A stretch of 64,000 nt of DNA from Gemmatimonadota bacterium (lineage in GTDB: Bacteria > Gemmatimonadota > Gemmatimonadetes > Longimicrobiales > Gaopeijiaceae). Positions within the stretch are counted from its first letter, which is position 1. Each line of letters starts with the position of its first letter. A program made the position numbers and the translations under genes. Positions 9,098 through 18,089 of the stretch are shown here, one piece after another. The notes under the pieces were generated by a model. That model saw only the letters and a list, made by a program, of their open reading frames with translations. It was not told where the DNA came from and searched no databases. The DNA lies in the NCBI GenBank assembly GCA_016209885.1, contig JACQVF010000060.1, positions 1 through 64,000 on the forward strand, in the 5' to 3' direction.

Positions 9098-10217
9098 CGC
9101 CCGACCAGATGCGCGGGAGCCGAGCCGTGAACCCGGTCAGGATCTCGTAGCTGATCGTCCCGGCCAGAGCCGCCACCTCCTCCACGCTGATGTACTGGTC
9201 GCCGTCGGCGCCGATGAGCGTCGCCACATCGCCGACGCGCGTGCTGTCGTCACCCGTGATGTCTACTACGGTCACGTCCATCGAGATCCTTCCGATGATG
9301 GGGACGCGACGGCCGCCTACGATCACCCAGCCCCTGTTTCCCAGCGCCCGAGGCAGCCCGTCGCCGTACCCGATGGCCAGAGTGGCCCACCGCTCCCAGG
9401 CGCGGGCGGCGTGCGTCGCGCCGTAGCCCACCGTCGAGCCCGGCGTCGCGTCGCGGATCCGGACGACCCGAGCTCTCACGGACGCGACGGGCTCGGGCAG
9501 CGGCAGATCGACCCCGACCGCGCCCCCATAGAGAAAGATGCCCGGCCGAACGCCGCCCGCGGCGAACGCGGGGAACCGCAGGGCTGCGGCGCTGTTCGCG
9601 GCGTGGATCATGAGCCGTTCCCGCGGCACGGGAAGCGCCGCGAGCGCATCCTGAAAGCGTTCCCACTGGATCTCGCTCGGCCCGCGCTCGGGCAGGTCCG
9701 CCGAGTGGAAGTGGGTGAAGCACCCGGTCCAGCAGGCCGCCGCGCTCGCGCGGCCCGCGACAGCCAGCCCCCAGGTTGCCGCTTCGCGCCAGTCGAACCC
9801 CGCGCGCCCCATACCCGTGTCGATCTCCACATGAAACGAAGCCGACCGGCCGACTCCGTGGGCTGCGCTCACCAGGCAGTCCAACACCTCGAGGTCGGAG
9901 ACGCTCACGATGAGATCGTGCTCGACCGCGCTGCGGCATCCGTCGGGGGGGACAGGGCTAGAGACCAGGATCGGACGCCGAACGCCGAGCTCGCGCAGGC
10001 ACGTCCCCTCCTCGACGGTCGCCACGCCGTAGCCCCACGGATCGACGAGCTCGAGGGCCCGGACCGCGCCAGCTATACCCAGGCCGTACGCATCGGCCTT
10101 TACCATCGGGATCAACGCCGGGCCGTCGCCCACAGCCTCGCGGATCCTCCGGAGATTGCGGCACAGCGCCGCCGCGTTGACCTCGATCCAGGCCCGTGCA
10201 CGCAGGTCGGTTGACAT
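9084..10217 (-). CDS. alr: Alanine racemase
   Basis: Alr is the PLP enzyme that makes D-alanine for peptidoglycan. The PLP lysine is K40 in VKADAYGLG. The second catalytic residue is the Tyr of STVGYGATH, and RISMDVTVVD is a conserved substrate-side motif. The ATG at 10217 gives 377 residues, the normal length. A far longer open frame upstream runs across mazG on the other strand and is spurious. It is the first gene of the minus-strand run that ends at comEC. Its promoter should lie in the 105 bp between it and mazG, which is read the other way. Confidence 0.93.
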   Translation of the reverse strand: MSTDLRARAWIEVNAAALCRNLRRIREAVGDGPALIPMVKADAYGLGIAGAVRALELVDPWGYGVATVEEGTCLRELGVRRPILVSSPVPPDGCRSAVEHDLIVSVSDLEVLDCLVSAAHGVGRSASFHVEIDTGMGRAGFDWREAATWGLAVAGRASAAACWTGCFTHFHSADLPERGPSEIQWERFQDALAALPVPRERLMIHAANSAAALRFPAFAAGGVRPGIFLYGGAVGVDLPLPEPVASVRARVVRIRDATPGSTVGYGATHAARAWERWATLAIGYGDGLPRALGNRGWVIVGGRRVPIIGRISMDVTVVDITGDDSTRVGDVATLIGADGDQYISVEEVAALAGTISYEILTGFTARLPRIWSGDGSH

Positions 10218-10322
10218 GCCGGTCAAGAGCGACGAAACATACCCGAGCGGGAAAGGCGTTTCAAGGCGGAGCGGGGTTCTAAGGGTTCTAAGCCTGTAAC
10301 CCGCCTCTTCAGGGAGAGCATC

Positions 10323-11222
10323 ATGCGAGGAGAGCCCGACGCTCGGGATGACCGCGCCGCGGGGGCACGCGGCCCGTCGCGCCGACGGGGCGCGATGCTG
10401 GACCGCGCCCTCGCGCTCGTGGAGCACCTGCGCGAGCACTGCCCCTGGGACCGGGCGCAAACTCCCGAGTCGCTGGTCCCTTACCTGCTCGAGGAGGCGG
10501 CGGAGGTCGCCGACGCCATCGGTGCCGGCAATGAGGGCATGATGGAGTCCGAGGTGGGTGACCTGCTTCTCCATGTGGCGTTCCAGATCGTGCTGGCCGA
10601 GGAGCGGGGAGCGTTCGACCGGGAGTCGGTGGTCGCACGACTCGAGCAGAAGATGGAGGAACGCCACCCGCACGTGTACCGCGGCGGCGAGCCGGAGGCG
10701 TGGGAGTCGATGAAAGCGCAGGCCCGCGAACGCGAGGGCCGCGGCGTGCTGGACGGGCTGAGCCACTGGCTGGACCCGATCCTCCGCGCGCACCGCATCC
10801 AGGAGCGGGTGAGCGGGGTGGGGTTCGACTGGACCAGCGCGCACGGCGCGTGGGAGAAGGTGGCGGAGGAGCTCGACGAGGTGCAGCGCGCCCTGCTGCG
10901 CTCCGCCCGCTCGGCAGCTGCGACGGCCAAAGAAGCCGCCGCGCGGGCGGACGAGCCGTCTCCCGCCCTTGTGGAGGAGCTGGGTGACCTCCTCTTCGCC
11001 GTCGTGAACCTGACTCGTCTCAGCGGCGTACACGCCGCCCTCGCGCTTCAGCACGCGAACGCCAAGTTCCAGGATCGATTCGAGGCCCTGGAGCGCCTGG
11101 CCGCCGAGCGCGGGGTTCGCCTGGGAGAAGCGCCGCTGGACGTGCTGGACTCGCTGTGGGAAGAGGTCAAAGCGCGGACGCAGGCGCTGCCGTCGGACTC
11201 CGATGCGACACCCTCCTTCTAG
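10323..11222 (+). CDS. mazG: Nucleoside triphosphate pyrophosphohydrolase MazG
   Basis: MazG hydrolyses (d)NTPs to monophosphates and pyrophosphate, a house-cleaning activity. The first MazG domain has LLEEAAEVADAI (the EExxE metal motif) and the conserved CPWDRAQTPESL. The C-terminal half repeats the fold with EELGDLLFAVVNLTR. At 299 residues it is slightly longer than the family. The first 24 residues (charged, Arg-rich) are not conserved, so the internal ATG at 10395 (MLDRALALVEHL) may be the real start. The stop codon TAG lies inside the first copy of the repeat element at 11219. Confidence 0.9.
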   Translation: MRGEPDARDDRAAGARGPSRRRGAMLDRALALVEHLREHCPWDRAQTPESLVPYLLEEAAEVADAIGAGNEGMMESEVGDLLLHVAFQIVLAEERGAFDRESVVARLEQKMEERHPHVYRGGEPEAWESMKAQAREREGRGVLDGLSHWLDPILRAHRIQERVSGVGFDWTSAHGAWEKVAEELDEVQRALLRSARSAAATAKEAAARADEPSPALVEELGDLLFAVVNLTRLSGVHAALALQHANAKFQDRFEALERLAAERGVRLGEAPLDVLDSLWEEVKARTQALPSDSDATPSF

Positions 11223-11423
11223 TACTTCGTGGTGGAAGTCCGCGTTAGCACCGAGAGCGCCGACGCGCCGCCCCAGCAAGGAGCGACCGGGGTCCCCACG
11301 CAACGAATGTTGCGTGGGGTGACGGCGACGAGGAATAGCAGCGCTATTTCGAGGAGGAGCGACGCTGCTGGAGCGGATGCAGCGGCGCTCGAATGCACGC
11401 GGACTTCCGCCGCGAGGTCCTAG
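11219..11423. repeat. 205-bp imperfect palindrome between convergent genes
   Basis: The two ends are inverted copies of about 39-42 bp (11219-11260 and 11385-11423). Each begins CTAG and carries a GGAAGTCCGCGT core that folds into a small hairpin (CGCGG/CCGCG, or CGTGG/CCGCG with a G-U pair). The centre (11294-11319) is a perfect hairpin, CCCCACGCAAC - GAAT - GTTGCGTGGGG. A further small hairpin (AATAGC/GCTATT) lies near 11335. The stop codons of mazG (11220-11222) and of the facing dehydrogenase (11420-11422) both fall in the terminal CTAG. A third copy of the end sequence is at 51909-51947. It may be a bidirectional terminator or a REP/MITE-like element. Confidence 0.75.
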
Positions 11424-12460
11424 TATCCCGCCTCCCGGTCCACCACGTTGAGGAGCGGCAGGCCCTCGAGATAGCGCCGCAGGTTCTCCTCGATGAGCGC
11501 ACACTCCCGCTCCCAGTAGCGGGGCGTGCACGCGGAGACGTGGGGCATGATGAGCACGTTCGGCAGCCGCCAGAGGGGGTGGTCCGGCGGGATCGGCTCT
11601 GTCCGGAAAACGTCGAGCCCGGCTCCCCGCAGGCGGCCGGTCCGCAGCGCCTCGACCAGCGCGTCCTCGTCCACCAGGCTGCCGCGGGCTACGTTGATCA
11701 GCACGGTGCTGGGCTTCATCTGGGAAAGGAACGCGGGGCCGATCATCCCCTGCGTCTCCCGCGTCTCGGGCGCCGTGAGCACCAGGTAGTCGGGCTCGCG
11801 GGCGAGCCGCGCGAGCCCTTCCGGGCCCGCGAGCACTTCTACGCCCTCCATGCCTTCGGGCGCGCGCGCGGGTGGCCGCCGTTTGAGCGCGACGACACGC
11901 GCGCCGAGCGCCGTGACACGCCGCGCCACCTCGCGGCCGACCCCCCCAAGGCCAAGGATCCCCACGATGCCCCCGGCGATCTCGCGGACCGGCGAATCCT
12001 CGCCGTGGAACGGGGTCGACCACCACCGAGCCTCGGCCTGGCCGCGCACGGCAAAATCGAGACCCCGGGCGAAATGGAGAATCACGGCCAGGACGGTATC
12101 CGCTATAGGCGGGCCATGCACGCCCGCAGAGTTCGTGAAGATCACGTCCCTCGCGAGCAGCTCCGGTGAGAGTGACGCGCCCACGCCCGCGGTGCCCGTG
12201 TGCACCCAGCGCAGCCGCGGTCCCGCGCGCAGGAGCGAGGCCGGTACTCCGAGCCCGAGGTAGATCTCCGCATCCGCCACGGCCGCAAGGGTCTCGCCGG
12301 ACACGCCGTGGGCACCGTCTCCCGATGCGTCCGACAAGCTGCCGATCACGACCATGTCCCAGTTGTCCGGGAGAACCCGGCGAATCCGATCCACGACCCA
12401 GGCGGGGAGCGTCCAGATCGGGCGCCGGTCCCTCATATCCACCACGATGCGCCGCGTCAC
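11420..12460 (-). CDS. D-isomer-specific 2-hydroxyacid dehydrogenase family protein
   Basis: This is an NAD(P)-dependent 2-hydroxyacid dehydrogenase of 346 residues. The Rossmann motif is GLGGVGREVARR. The catalytic residues sit in NVARGSLVDEDAL (Arg), AGLDVF-RTEP (Glu) and MPHVSA (His). The N-terminal part (VVIGSLSDASGDGAHGVSGETL) is not diagnostic for phosphoglycerate, glycerate or other substrates, so the substrate is unknown. It is read toward mazG and ends in the palindromic element. The asnS gene lies 110 bp upstream on the same strand. Confidence 0.85.
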   Translation of the reverse strand: MTRRIVVDMRDRRPIWTLPAWVVDRIRRVLPDNWDMVVIGSLSDASGDGAHGVSGETLAAVADAEIYLGLGVPASLLRAGPRLRWVHTGTAGVGASLSPELLARDVIFTNSAGVHGPPIADTVLAVILHFARGLDFAVRGQAEARWWSTPFHGEDSPVREIAGGIVGILGLGGVGREVARRVTALGARVVALKRRPPARAPEGMEGVEVLAGPEGLARLAREPDYLVLTAPETRETQGMIGPAFLSQMKPSTVLINVARGSLVDEDALVEALRTGRLRGAGLDVFRTEPIPPDHPLWRLPNVLIMPHVSACTPRYWERECALIEENLRRYLEGLPLLNVVDREAGY

Positions 12461-12570
12461 GATTCAGTATTCTGCGTTGGCTGGACGGACGTGTGGAGGG
12501 AGTAGGTTAGCACGAGTGCGCGGGCGGAGCCAGGAAGCGGGCGGGCGGAGCCGCGCCCACACCCGACCCG

Positions 12571-13872
12571 TCAGGGGGTCAGCCGGTTGAGCATGCGGGG
12601 GAACGGGATGAGTTCGCGTACGTGGCGGCGTCCGGTGATCCAGGCGAGCGTGCGCTCGATGCCGAGGCCGAACCCCGAGTGAGGGAACGTACCGTACCTG
12701 CGCAGGTCGAGGTACCACCCGTAGGCGTGCTCCGGCAGTTGCTCTTCCCGGATGCGGGCGAGGAGTCGGCCATGGTCGTCTTCGCGCTGGCTCCCGCCGA
12801 CGATCTCACCGTATCCGTCGGGGGCCAGGAGGTCGTTACACAGGACGGTGCGGGGATCTTCGGGGTTCTCCTTCATGTAGAAAGCTTTCGCCTGGCGCGG
12901 ATAGTTGTAGACGAAGACCGGCAGGTCGGAGGTCTGGGAGAGGATCGTCTCGTCGTTGCCGCCCAAGTCATCGCCCCACTGCATGTCGCTGCCGCGCCCA
13001 CGGAGGAGCGCCACGGCGTCCGTGTAGCTGATGCGCGGGAAGGGTGGGCGCACCGGTTCGAGCGCGGAGGTATCGCGCTCCAAGATGGCGAGCTCTTCGC
13101 CGCAGCGCTCGACGGCGCGCCCGACGACATACGTGACGAGTTCCTCCTGGAGGCGCATGTTGTCCTCCGAGTCCGCGAAGGCGACCTCGGGCTCCACCAT
13201 CCAGAACTCCGTGAGGTGGCGCCGCGTCTTCGACTTCTCGGCCCGGAAGGTGGGGCCGAAGCAATAGACCTTGCGCAATGCCGCGGCTGCGGCCTCTACA
13301 TAGAGCTGTCCGGTCTGCGCCAGGAACGCACGCTCGCCGAAGTAGTCGGTCTCGAACAGCGTCCCTGCGCTCTCGCCGATGGCCCCGCTGAGAATCGGCG
13401 TGTCGATGCGGACGAAGTTGCGGGCGTAGAAGAAGTCGTGGATCGCCTGCTCGACCTCGGCGCGGACCCGCAGGATCGCGTGCTGCTGGCTCGAGCGCAG
13501 CCAGAGGTGGCGGTGGTCCAGGAGAAAATCGATCCCGTGCTCCTTCGGCTGGAGGGGATACTCCTCGCTCCCGGCGAGAAGGACGAGGTTCGTGACGGCG
13601 ATCTCGCAGCCGCCGGGGGCACGCGGCTCTTTCCGGACCGTGCCGCGGACCGCCACCGTGGATTCCTGGGCGAGGCCCGTGGCCATCTGCCAGAGCGCCT
13701 GGCCAAGCTGCTTCTGGACGAGAACAGTCTGTACGACCCCGGTGCCGTCCCGGACCACCACAAATGCGACCTTGCCGTGCTCGCGCACCGTCTGAACCCA
13801 CCCCTGGATCGTGACCTCGCGACCGGCGTGCTGCCGGAGGTCGCGGACCTCGACGGCGTCTTCTCGCACCAT
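12571..13872 (-). CDS. asnS: Asparagine-tRNA ligase
   Basis: This class II aminoacyl-tRNA synthetase of 433 residues charges tRNA-Asn. It has the N-terminal OB-fold anticodon-binding domain (VTIQGWVQTVREHGKVAFVVVRDGT). The class II motifs follow: motif 2 region FGPTFRAEKSKTRRHLTEFWMVEPE and motif 3 region GFGLGIERTLAWITG. The pair HLTEFWMVEPE with the lack of a GAD insert marks AsnRS rather than AspRS. Start ATG at 13872. The gene is divergent from the lipoprotein gene at 13966, with 93 bp between them for both promoters. Confidence 0.93.
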   Translation of the reverse strand: MVREDAVEVRDLRQHAGREVTIQGWVQTVREHGKVAFVVVRDGTGVVQTVLVQKQLGQALWQMATGLAQESTVAVRGTVRKEPRAPGGCEIAVTNLVLLAGSEEYPLQPKEHGIDFLLDHRHLWLRSSQQHAILRVRAEVEQAIHDFFYARNFVRIDTPILSGAIGESAGTLFETDYFGERAFLAQTGQLYVEAAAAALRKVYCFGPTFRAEKSKTRRHLTEFWMVEPEVAFADSEDNMRLQEELVTYVVGRAVERCGEELAILERDTSALEPVRPPFPRISYTDAVALLRGRGSDMQWGDDLGGNDETILSQTSDLPVFVYNYPRQAKAFYMKENPEDPRTVLCNDLLAPDGYGEIVGGSQREDDHGRLLARIREEQLPEHAYGWYLDLRRYGTFPHSGFGLGIERTLAWITGRRHVRELIPFPRMLNRLTP

Positions 13873-13965
13873 GGATCGAGCTTCCTCTCGGGTGTCCAGA
13901 GCGTAGCTACGGGTGTCTGGCAGCCGGCTGGGCCAGGGGCGGGGCCCAAGGTAGACGGAGGCGGT

Positions 13966-15177
13966 GTGGGTGTCAATCGGGCCGCCGGGGATTCCAGATC
14001 ACTTAACTATCTGTGGTTCATAGCATTAGGATCGCTCGGCCTCGTGGCCTCGTGCGGCAGGCCCATGCGGCCGGCGCCCGTGGAGCCGACGACGGTGTGG
14101 CCCATGTATCTCGGTGAGCTGACGCGCAGTCCGTACGAAGACGAGACGGCGCCGGCGGACACGCCACAGGAAGTCTGGCGCACGGAGGTGGGGCGCGGCC
14201 TCAGGGCTCCGCCGGTGGTGACGGGCCCCGTGGTGCTGGTAGGCACGACGAACCGCATCGTGACGGCGGTGTCGGCGGAAACGGGAGAGATCTTCTGGGA
14301 GCATCGGCTCGGCGGCGCACTCACCGTGCCACCGCTCGTGGACAGCGACCGCATTTTCGTGGCCCTTGATGCCGAAGATGGCGCGGTGTACGCGCTCCGC
14401 CTCCGAGACGGGCGCGCCATCTGGAAACGGAACATGCCGGCGGTGCGGCGGGCGCCGCTCCTATCCGAGGACGTTCTCTACGTCGGAACCGAGACCGGGC
14501 GCTTCCTCGCGCTGGCGGCGGACGACGGCGAGGTGGTCTGGGACGTGGAGCTGGGGGTCGGGTCAGCGTCCACGCCGGTGGCGTGGGGAGGGCACCTCCT
14601 GGTGGCCACGGGCCGGGACTCACTCATCGCGCTGGAGGCAGGGGATGGGCGCGTCAGGGAGCGGATCGCGCTCCCGGGCGAGGTTTCGGCTCCCCCCGCG
14701 CTGGTGGGAGATACGCTCGTGGTCCCCTTCCATCGCGGTGAGCTCCTGGCCCTGGAGCTGTCGCCCGCCGACAGTGGGCGCAGGGGCGGGGTGAATGGAA
14801 GCCGGCGGGCCGCGGCGCAGCCGCGGGAGCTGTGGCGCGCCCGCCTGGGCGCGCCGATCCTGGCCGCGCCGGTGGCCGCCGGTGACGGCCGGGTCTACGC
14901 CCTCGGACGGGATGGCACAGTCTGGGCAGTAGCGCGCCGGAACGGCGAGGCGACGCGCCTGACGTCGCTGGGGAGCGCGGCCACGATGTCGCTGGCTCTG
15001 GTGGGCCGTACGCTGCTGGTAGGATTGCTGGACGGGCGCCTCGTAGCCGTGGACGCGGGAACCGGGGAGACCCGCTGGAGTGTACGATTTGGTGAATCCG
15101 TGAGCGCCCCGGTGGCCGTGTACTCGGGCGATGTGTTCGTGCCCCTGCTGCGGGGCTCGATCGTGAAGCTGCGCTGA
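13966..15177 (+). CDS. PQQ-like beta-propeller lipoprotein
   Basis: The product carries tandem PQQ-binding-like blades (ETGEIFWEHRLGG, DGRAIWKRNMP, DDGEVVWDVELG, TGETRWSVRFGE). It is like BamB or other outer-membrane quinoprotein-fold scaffolds. A GTG at 13966, 4 nt after GGAGG, gives a signal peptide with lipobox LVASC (Cys at about residue 30) and 403 residues in all. The ATG at 14065 would remove the lipobox and is less likely. BamB-type help in outer-membrane protein assembly is possible, but no other Bam gene is nearby and the propeller fold alone does not settle function. Catalytic PQQ residues are not evident. Confidence 0.7.
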   Translation: MGVNRAAGDSRSLNYLWFIALGSLGLVASCGRPMRPAPVEPTTVWPMYLGELTRSPYEDETAPADTPQEVWRTEVGRGLRAPPVVTGPVVLVGTTNRIVTAVSAETGEIFWEHRLGGALTVPPLVDSDRIFVALDAEDGAVYALRLRDGRAIWKRNMPAVRRAPLLSEDVLYVGTETGRFLALAADDGEVVWDVELGVGSASTPVAWGGHLLVATGRDSLIALEAGDGRVRERIALPGEVSAPPALVGDTLVVPFHRGELLALELSPADSGRRGGVNGSRRAAAQPRELWRARLGAPILAAPVAAGDGRVYALGRDGTVWAVARRNGEATRLTSLGSAATMSLALVGRTLLVGLLDGRLVAVDAGTGETRWSVRFGESVSAPVAVYSGDVFVPLLRGSIVKLR

Positions 15178-15340
15178 TCCACACACACTCGGTGGAACCC
15201 AAGCCCGGAGAGGCCCGCGTGGCGGCGAAACTGATGCTGCTGGAGCTGCTTCCGCAGCCGGGGCACCCGCACGTCCAGCCCCGTGGGCGCGTGCGGCGCA
15301 GGGGGCAGGCCGGACGGGCATTACGAACCGCCTCACGCCC

Positions 15341-15910
15341 ATGAGAGCGCGCCGGCACGCCACGATCGGGCTCGTCTCCGCCATGATGGCAGCGTTCCTG
15401 GCGGCGGCATCCGCCCGCGCCCAGGACGAGGTCACGCGTCCGCGCGCCATCTCGGAGCCCGCGCCCTCGGCAGCCGCGGGCATACAGCACCCTGTCGAAC
15501 CCGTCAGCGTTCGAATTCCCCACACGCCACTGGGGATCGCCAAGTGGTCCTCGCTTCTCGCGTCCGCCGCGCTCGCCCTCTACGGCTTCGATGTGAACGG
15601 CGATGCGGACCGCCTGTACGCGGAGGTGGAGCAGACGTGCAATCGCGATCCCGATCGCTGCGCCGAGCGTCACGCCGACGGGTCGTTCGCGGATCGGGAG
15701 CTCGAGGACCGCTACCAGCGCGTGCTCGCCCTGGACCGGCGCGCACGGACGGCGCTCGTGGCGGGGCAGATCGGGCTGGCGGCGAGCGTCGTGCTCTTTG
15801 TGCTGGATATCCGTCCGGACGCTACGCCCGCGGACATCCCCTATGTCCCCGTGAGGCTGCGAGCGCAGCCGGACGGCGTGGCGCTCGAAGTGCGCATGGC
15901 GGTTCCGTAG
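15341..15910 (+). CDS. Small exported/membrane protein of unknown function
   Basis: This 189-residue protein opens with an apparent signal peptide (cleavage after ASARA, before QDEVTRP). It then has two hydrophobic stretches, about residues 64-82 (WSSLLASAALALYGFD) and 141-160 (ALVAGQIGLAASVVLFVLD). Between them is a polar, acidic segment with two cysteines (QTCNRDPDRCAERH). No family is recognised. It follows the propeller lipoprotein by 163 bp on the same strand and faces recG, with 49 bp between the stops. Confidence 0.55.
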   Translation: MRARRHATIGLVSAMMAAFLAAASARAQDEVTRPRAISEPAPSAAAGIQHPVEPVSVRIPHTPLGIAKWSSLLASAALALYGFDVNGDADRLYAEVEQTCNRDPDRCAERHADGSFADRELEDRYQRVLALDRRARTALVAGQIGLAASVVLFVLDIRPDATPADIPYVPVRLRAQPDGVALEVRMAVP

Positions 15911-15959
15911 CGCCTTCGTCACGGCTGCGTAGCTGGCCAGGGGACCCGCGTACCCTGCC

Positions 15960-18050
15960 CTACCCTACCTCGAACATGCGAACGCGCTCGCCGTAGCGCG
16001 CGTCCAGGTGCCTGCGGAGGTCCGCGTGCTCGGGCGCGTCCAGCTCCGGATCGCGGGCGATGAGTTCCCGAGACATGCGGTGGGCGGAGCGGAGCAGGTC
16101 CTCATCGCGTTCCAGGTCCGCATAGCGCAGGTCGATGACGCGCCCGTGCTGCTGTGCGCCGAAGAGATCGCCCTGGCCCCGGATCCTCAGGTCCGCACGC
16201 GCGATGGCGAAGCCGTCCTCCGTGGACTCGAAGGTACGCATCCGCTCGAAGGCGGAGTCCCCGGCGTCCTCGGCGAACACGATGCAGTAGCTCTCTTCGC
16301 CGCCCCGGCCCACGCGTCCGCGGAGCTGATGAAGTTGGGAGAGGCCGAAGCGCTCGCCGTGCTCGATGACCATGACTGTGGCGTTGGGCACGTCGATCCC
16401 GACCTCGACCACGCTCGTCGCCACCAGGAGCTGGAGATCGCCCGCCAGGAACGCGCGCATCGCACGCTCCTTCTCCTCACCGGGGAGCTGGCCGTGCAGG
16501 AGCCCGAGGTGAAACTCGGAGAACGCCTCGCCGGAAAGGCGCTCAAACTCCTGCTCCGCAGCGAGCAGGTCCACTTTCTCGGACTCCGAGATGAGCGGGT
16601 AAATGACATACGCCTGGCGTCCGCGGCGGAGCTCGCGGCGCACGAGCTCGTACACCTCGCCGCGCTCGCCGGGACGCCTGAGCATCGTCGTCACAGGCCT
16701 GCGACCGGGTGGCAGCTCGTCGATGACGCTCAGGTCCAGGTCGCCGTAGCAGGCGAGGGCGAGGGAGCGTGGGATCGGCGTGGCGGACATGACGAGCACA
16801 TCGGGGCGCGACCCTCGCTCGCCCAGCGCCATACGCTGCCGCACGCCGAAGCGGTGCTGCTCGTCCGTCACCACGAGGCCGAGCCGCGCGAACTCGACGC
16901 CCTCCTGGATGAGGGCGTGGGTCCCCACGACGAGGGGTGCATCGCCGGAGCCCAGGGCGCTGAGGGTGTCGCGGCGTTCGCGGGGAGACAGGCGGCCGGT
17001 GAGGAGCAGCACCCGGAGCTCGATGGGCGCGAGCAGATCGTTCAGCGTACGGGCGTGCTGCTCCGCCAGGAGTTCCGTAGGTGCCATCAGGGCAGCTTGG
17101 TAACCGCTTTCGACGGCCAGGAGCATGGCGAAGAGCGCGACCACGGTCTTGCCGGAGCCCACGTCCCCCTGCAGCAGGCGGTTCATGCGCCGCGGCGAGG
17201 TCATGTCGGCGCAGATCTCGCGGAGCACGCGGGCCTGTGCCTCCGTGAGGCGGAAGGGCAGGCGGTCGTGGAGCGGGCGGATCAGTCGATTCGTGCGCTC
17301 GAACCTTATCCCCTCGCGCGCCTCCGTCTGGCGGTGGTGGGCCTGGGCCTGCACGATCTGGAGGAAGAACAGCTCGTCGAAGGCGAGGCGGCGGCGACTG
17401 GCCTCGGCGTCCGGGAGGCTTCTGGGCCGGTGGAGCGTGTCGAAGGCGCGGGGAAGCGAGGGGAGTCCAAGTCCCGCGAGGGTGGCGGCGTCCAGGAACT
17501 CGTCGTCCTCCACATGCTCCAGCAGCCAGGGCAGGTTCTGGGCGAAGATCCTGCGGAAGACCCACTGGGGTAGCTCCTCGCTCGCCGGATACGAGACGAA
17601 GATCGTTCCCTCTGCGGGCTCCTCGAGTGGCTCGTCCTTCCTGGCCAGTACGACGAACTCGCGAGGCTGGAACTGGCGCCCGTGGAAGAAGCGCACCGGA
17701 CCAGTGACCAGGAGGAGGTCACCCTCCTCGACCTTGTGGTCGAGCCACGGCTGCCCGGGCCAGGCGCAGGTGATCATTCCGGTGTTGTCGCGGATCACGG
17801 CCTGGAAGATGCGTAAGCCGGAACGCGTGGGGACGACGCCCTTCGTGCGGACGCGGCCAACGGTCGTGGCATCCATTCCGACTTCGAGGTTCGCGATGGG
17901 GCGGAGGGTGGAGGCGTCGTCGTAGCGGCGTGGCACGTGGTAGAGCAGATCGCGGGCTGTGCGGATGCCGAGGCGGCCCAGGGCCTCGGCGCGGCGCGGC
18001 CCTACGCCTTTCAGGTACTGGACGGGCTTGTCGAGCGGCCTGAAGGTCAT
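15960..18050 (-). CDS. recG: ATP-dependent DNA helicase RecG
   Basis: RecG remodels stalled replication forks and branch-migrates Holliday junctions. The 696-residue product has an N-terminal wedge/OB domain that starts VQYLKGVGPRRAEAL and ends near residue 160. Helicase motif I is QGDVGSGKTVVAL, motif II is DEQH (DEQHRFGVRQR), motif III is MSATPIPRS and motif VI is HQLRGRVGRG. Length is normal. It lies 39 bp downstream of ftsY on the same strand. Confidence 0.95.
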   Translation of the reverse strand: MTFRPLDKPVQYLKGVGPRRAEALGRLGIRTARDLLYHVPRRYDDASTLRPIANLEVGMDATTVGRVRTKGVVPTRSGLRIFQAVIRDNTGMITCAWPGQPWLDHKVEEGDLLLVTGPVRFFHGRQFQPREFVVLARKDEPLEEPAEGTIFVSYPASEELPQWVFRRIFAQNLPWLLEHVEDDEFLDAATLAGLGLPSLPRAFDTLHRPRSLPDAEASRRRLAFDELFFLQIVQAQAHHRQTEAREGIRFERTNRLIRPLHDRLPFRLTEAQARVLREICADMTSPRRMNRLLQGDVGSGKTVVALFAMLLAVESGYQAALMAPTELLAEQHARTLNDLLAPIELRVLLLTGRLSPRERRDTLSALGSGDAPLVVGTHALIQEGVEFARLGLVVTDEQHRFGVRQRMALGERGSRPDVLVMSATPIPRSLALACYGDLDLSVIDELPPGRRPVTTMLRRPGERGEVYELVRRELRRGRQAYVIYPLISESEKVDLLAAEQEFERLSGEAFSEFHLGLLHGQLPGEEKERAMRAFLAGDLQLLVATSVVEVGIDVPNATVMVIEHGERFGLSQLHQLRGRVGRGGEESYCIVFAEDAGDSAFERMRTFESTEDGFAIARADLRIRGQGDLFGAQQHGRVIDLRYADLERDEDLLRSAHRMSRELIARDPELDAPEHADLRRHLDARYGERVRMFEVG

Positions 18051-18089
18051 GAGCGGTGCGGCGCCGCAGTCCGGCAGGCCGCTGAAGAG

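Noticed and set aside
9084-12026. 980-codon open frame on the minus strand
   Set aside because: Only its last 377 codons (alr) are real. The upstream part is the antisense of mazG and reads as GC-rich non-protein sequence.
12622-15177. 851-codon open frame on the plus strand
   Set aside because: The first half is antisense to asnS. Only the part from 13966 has protein-like propeller repeats.
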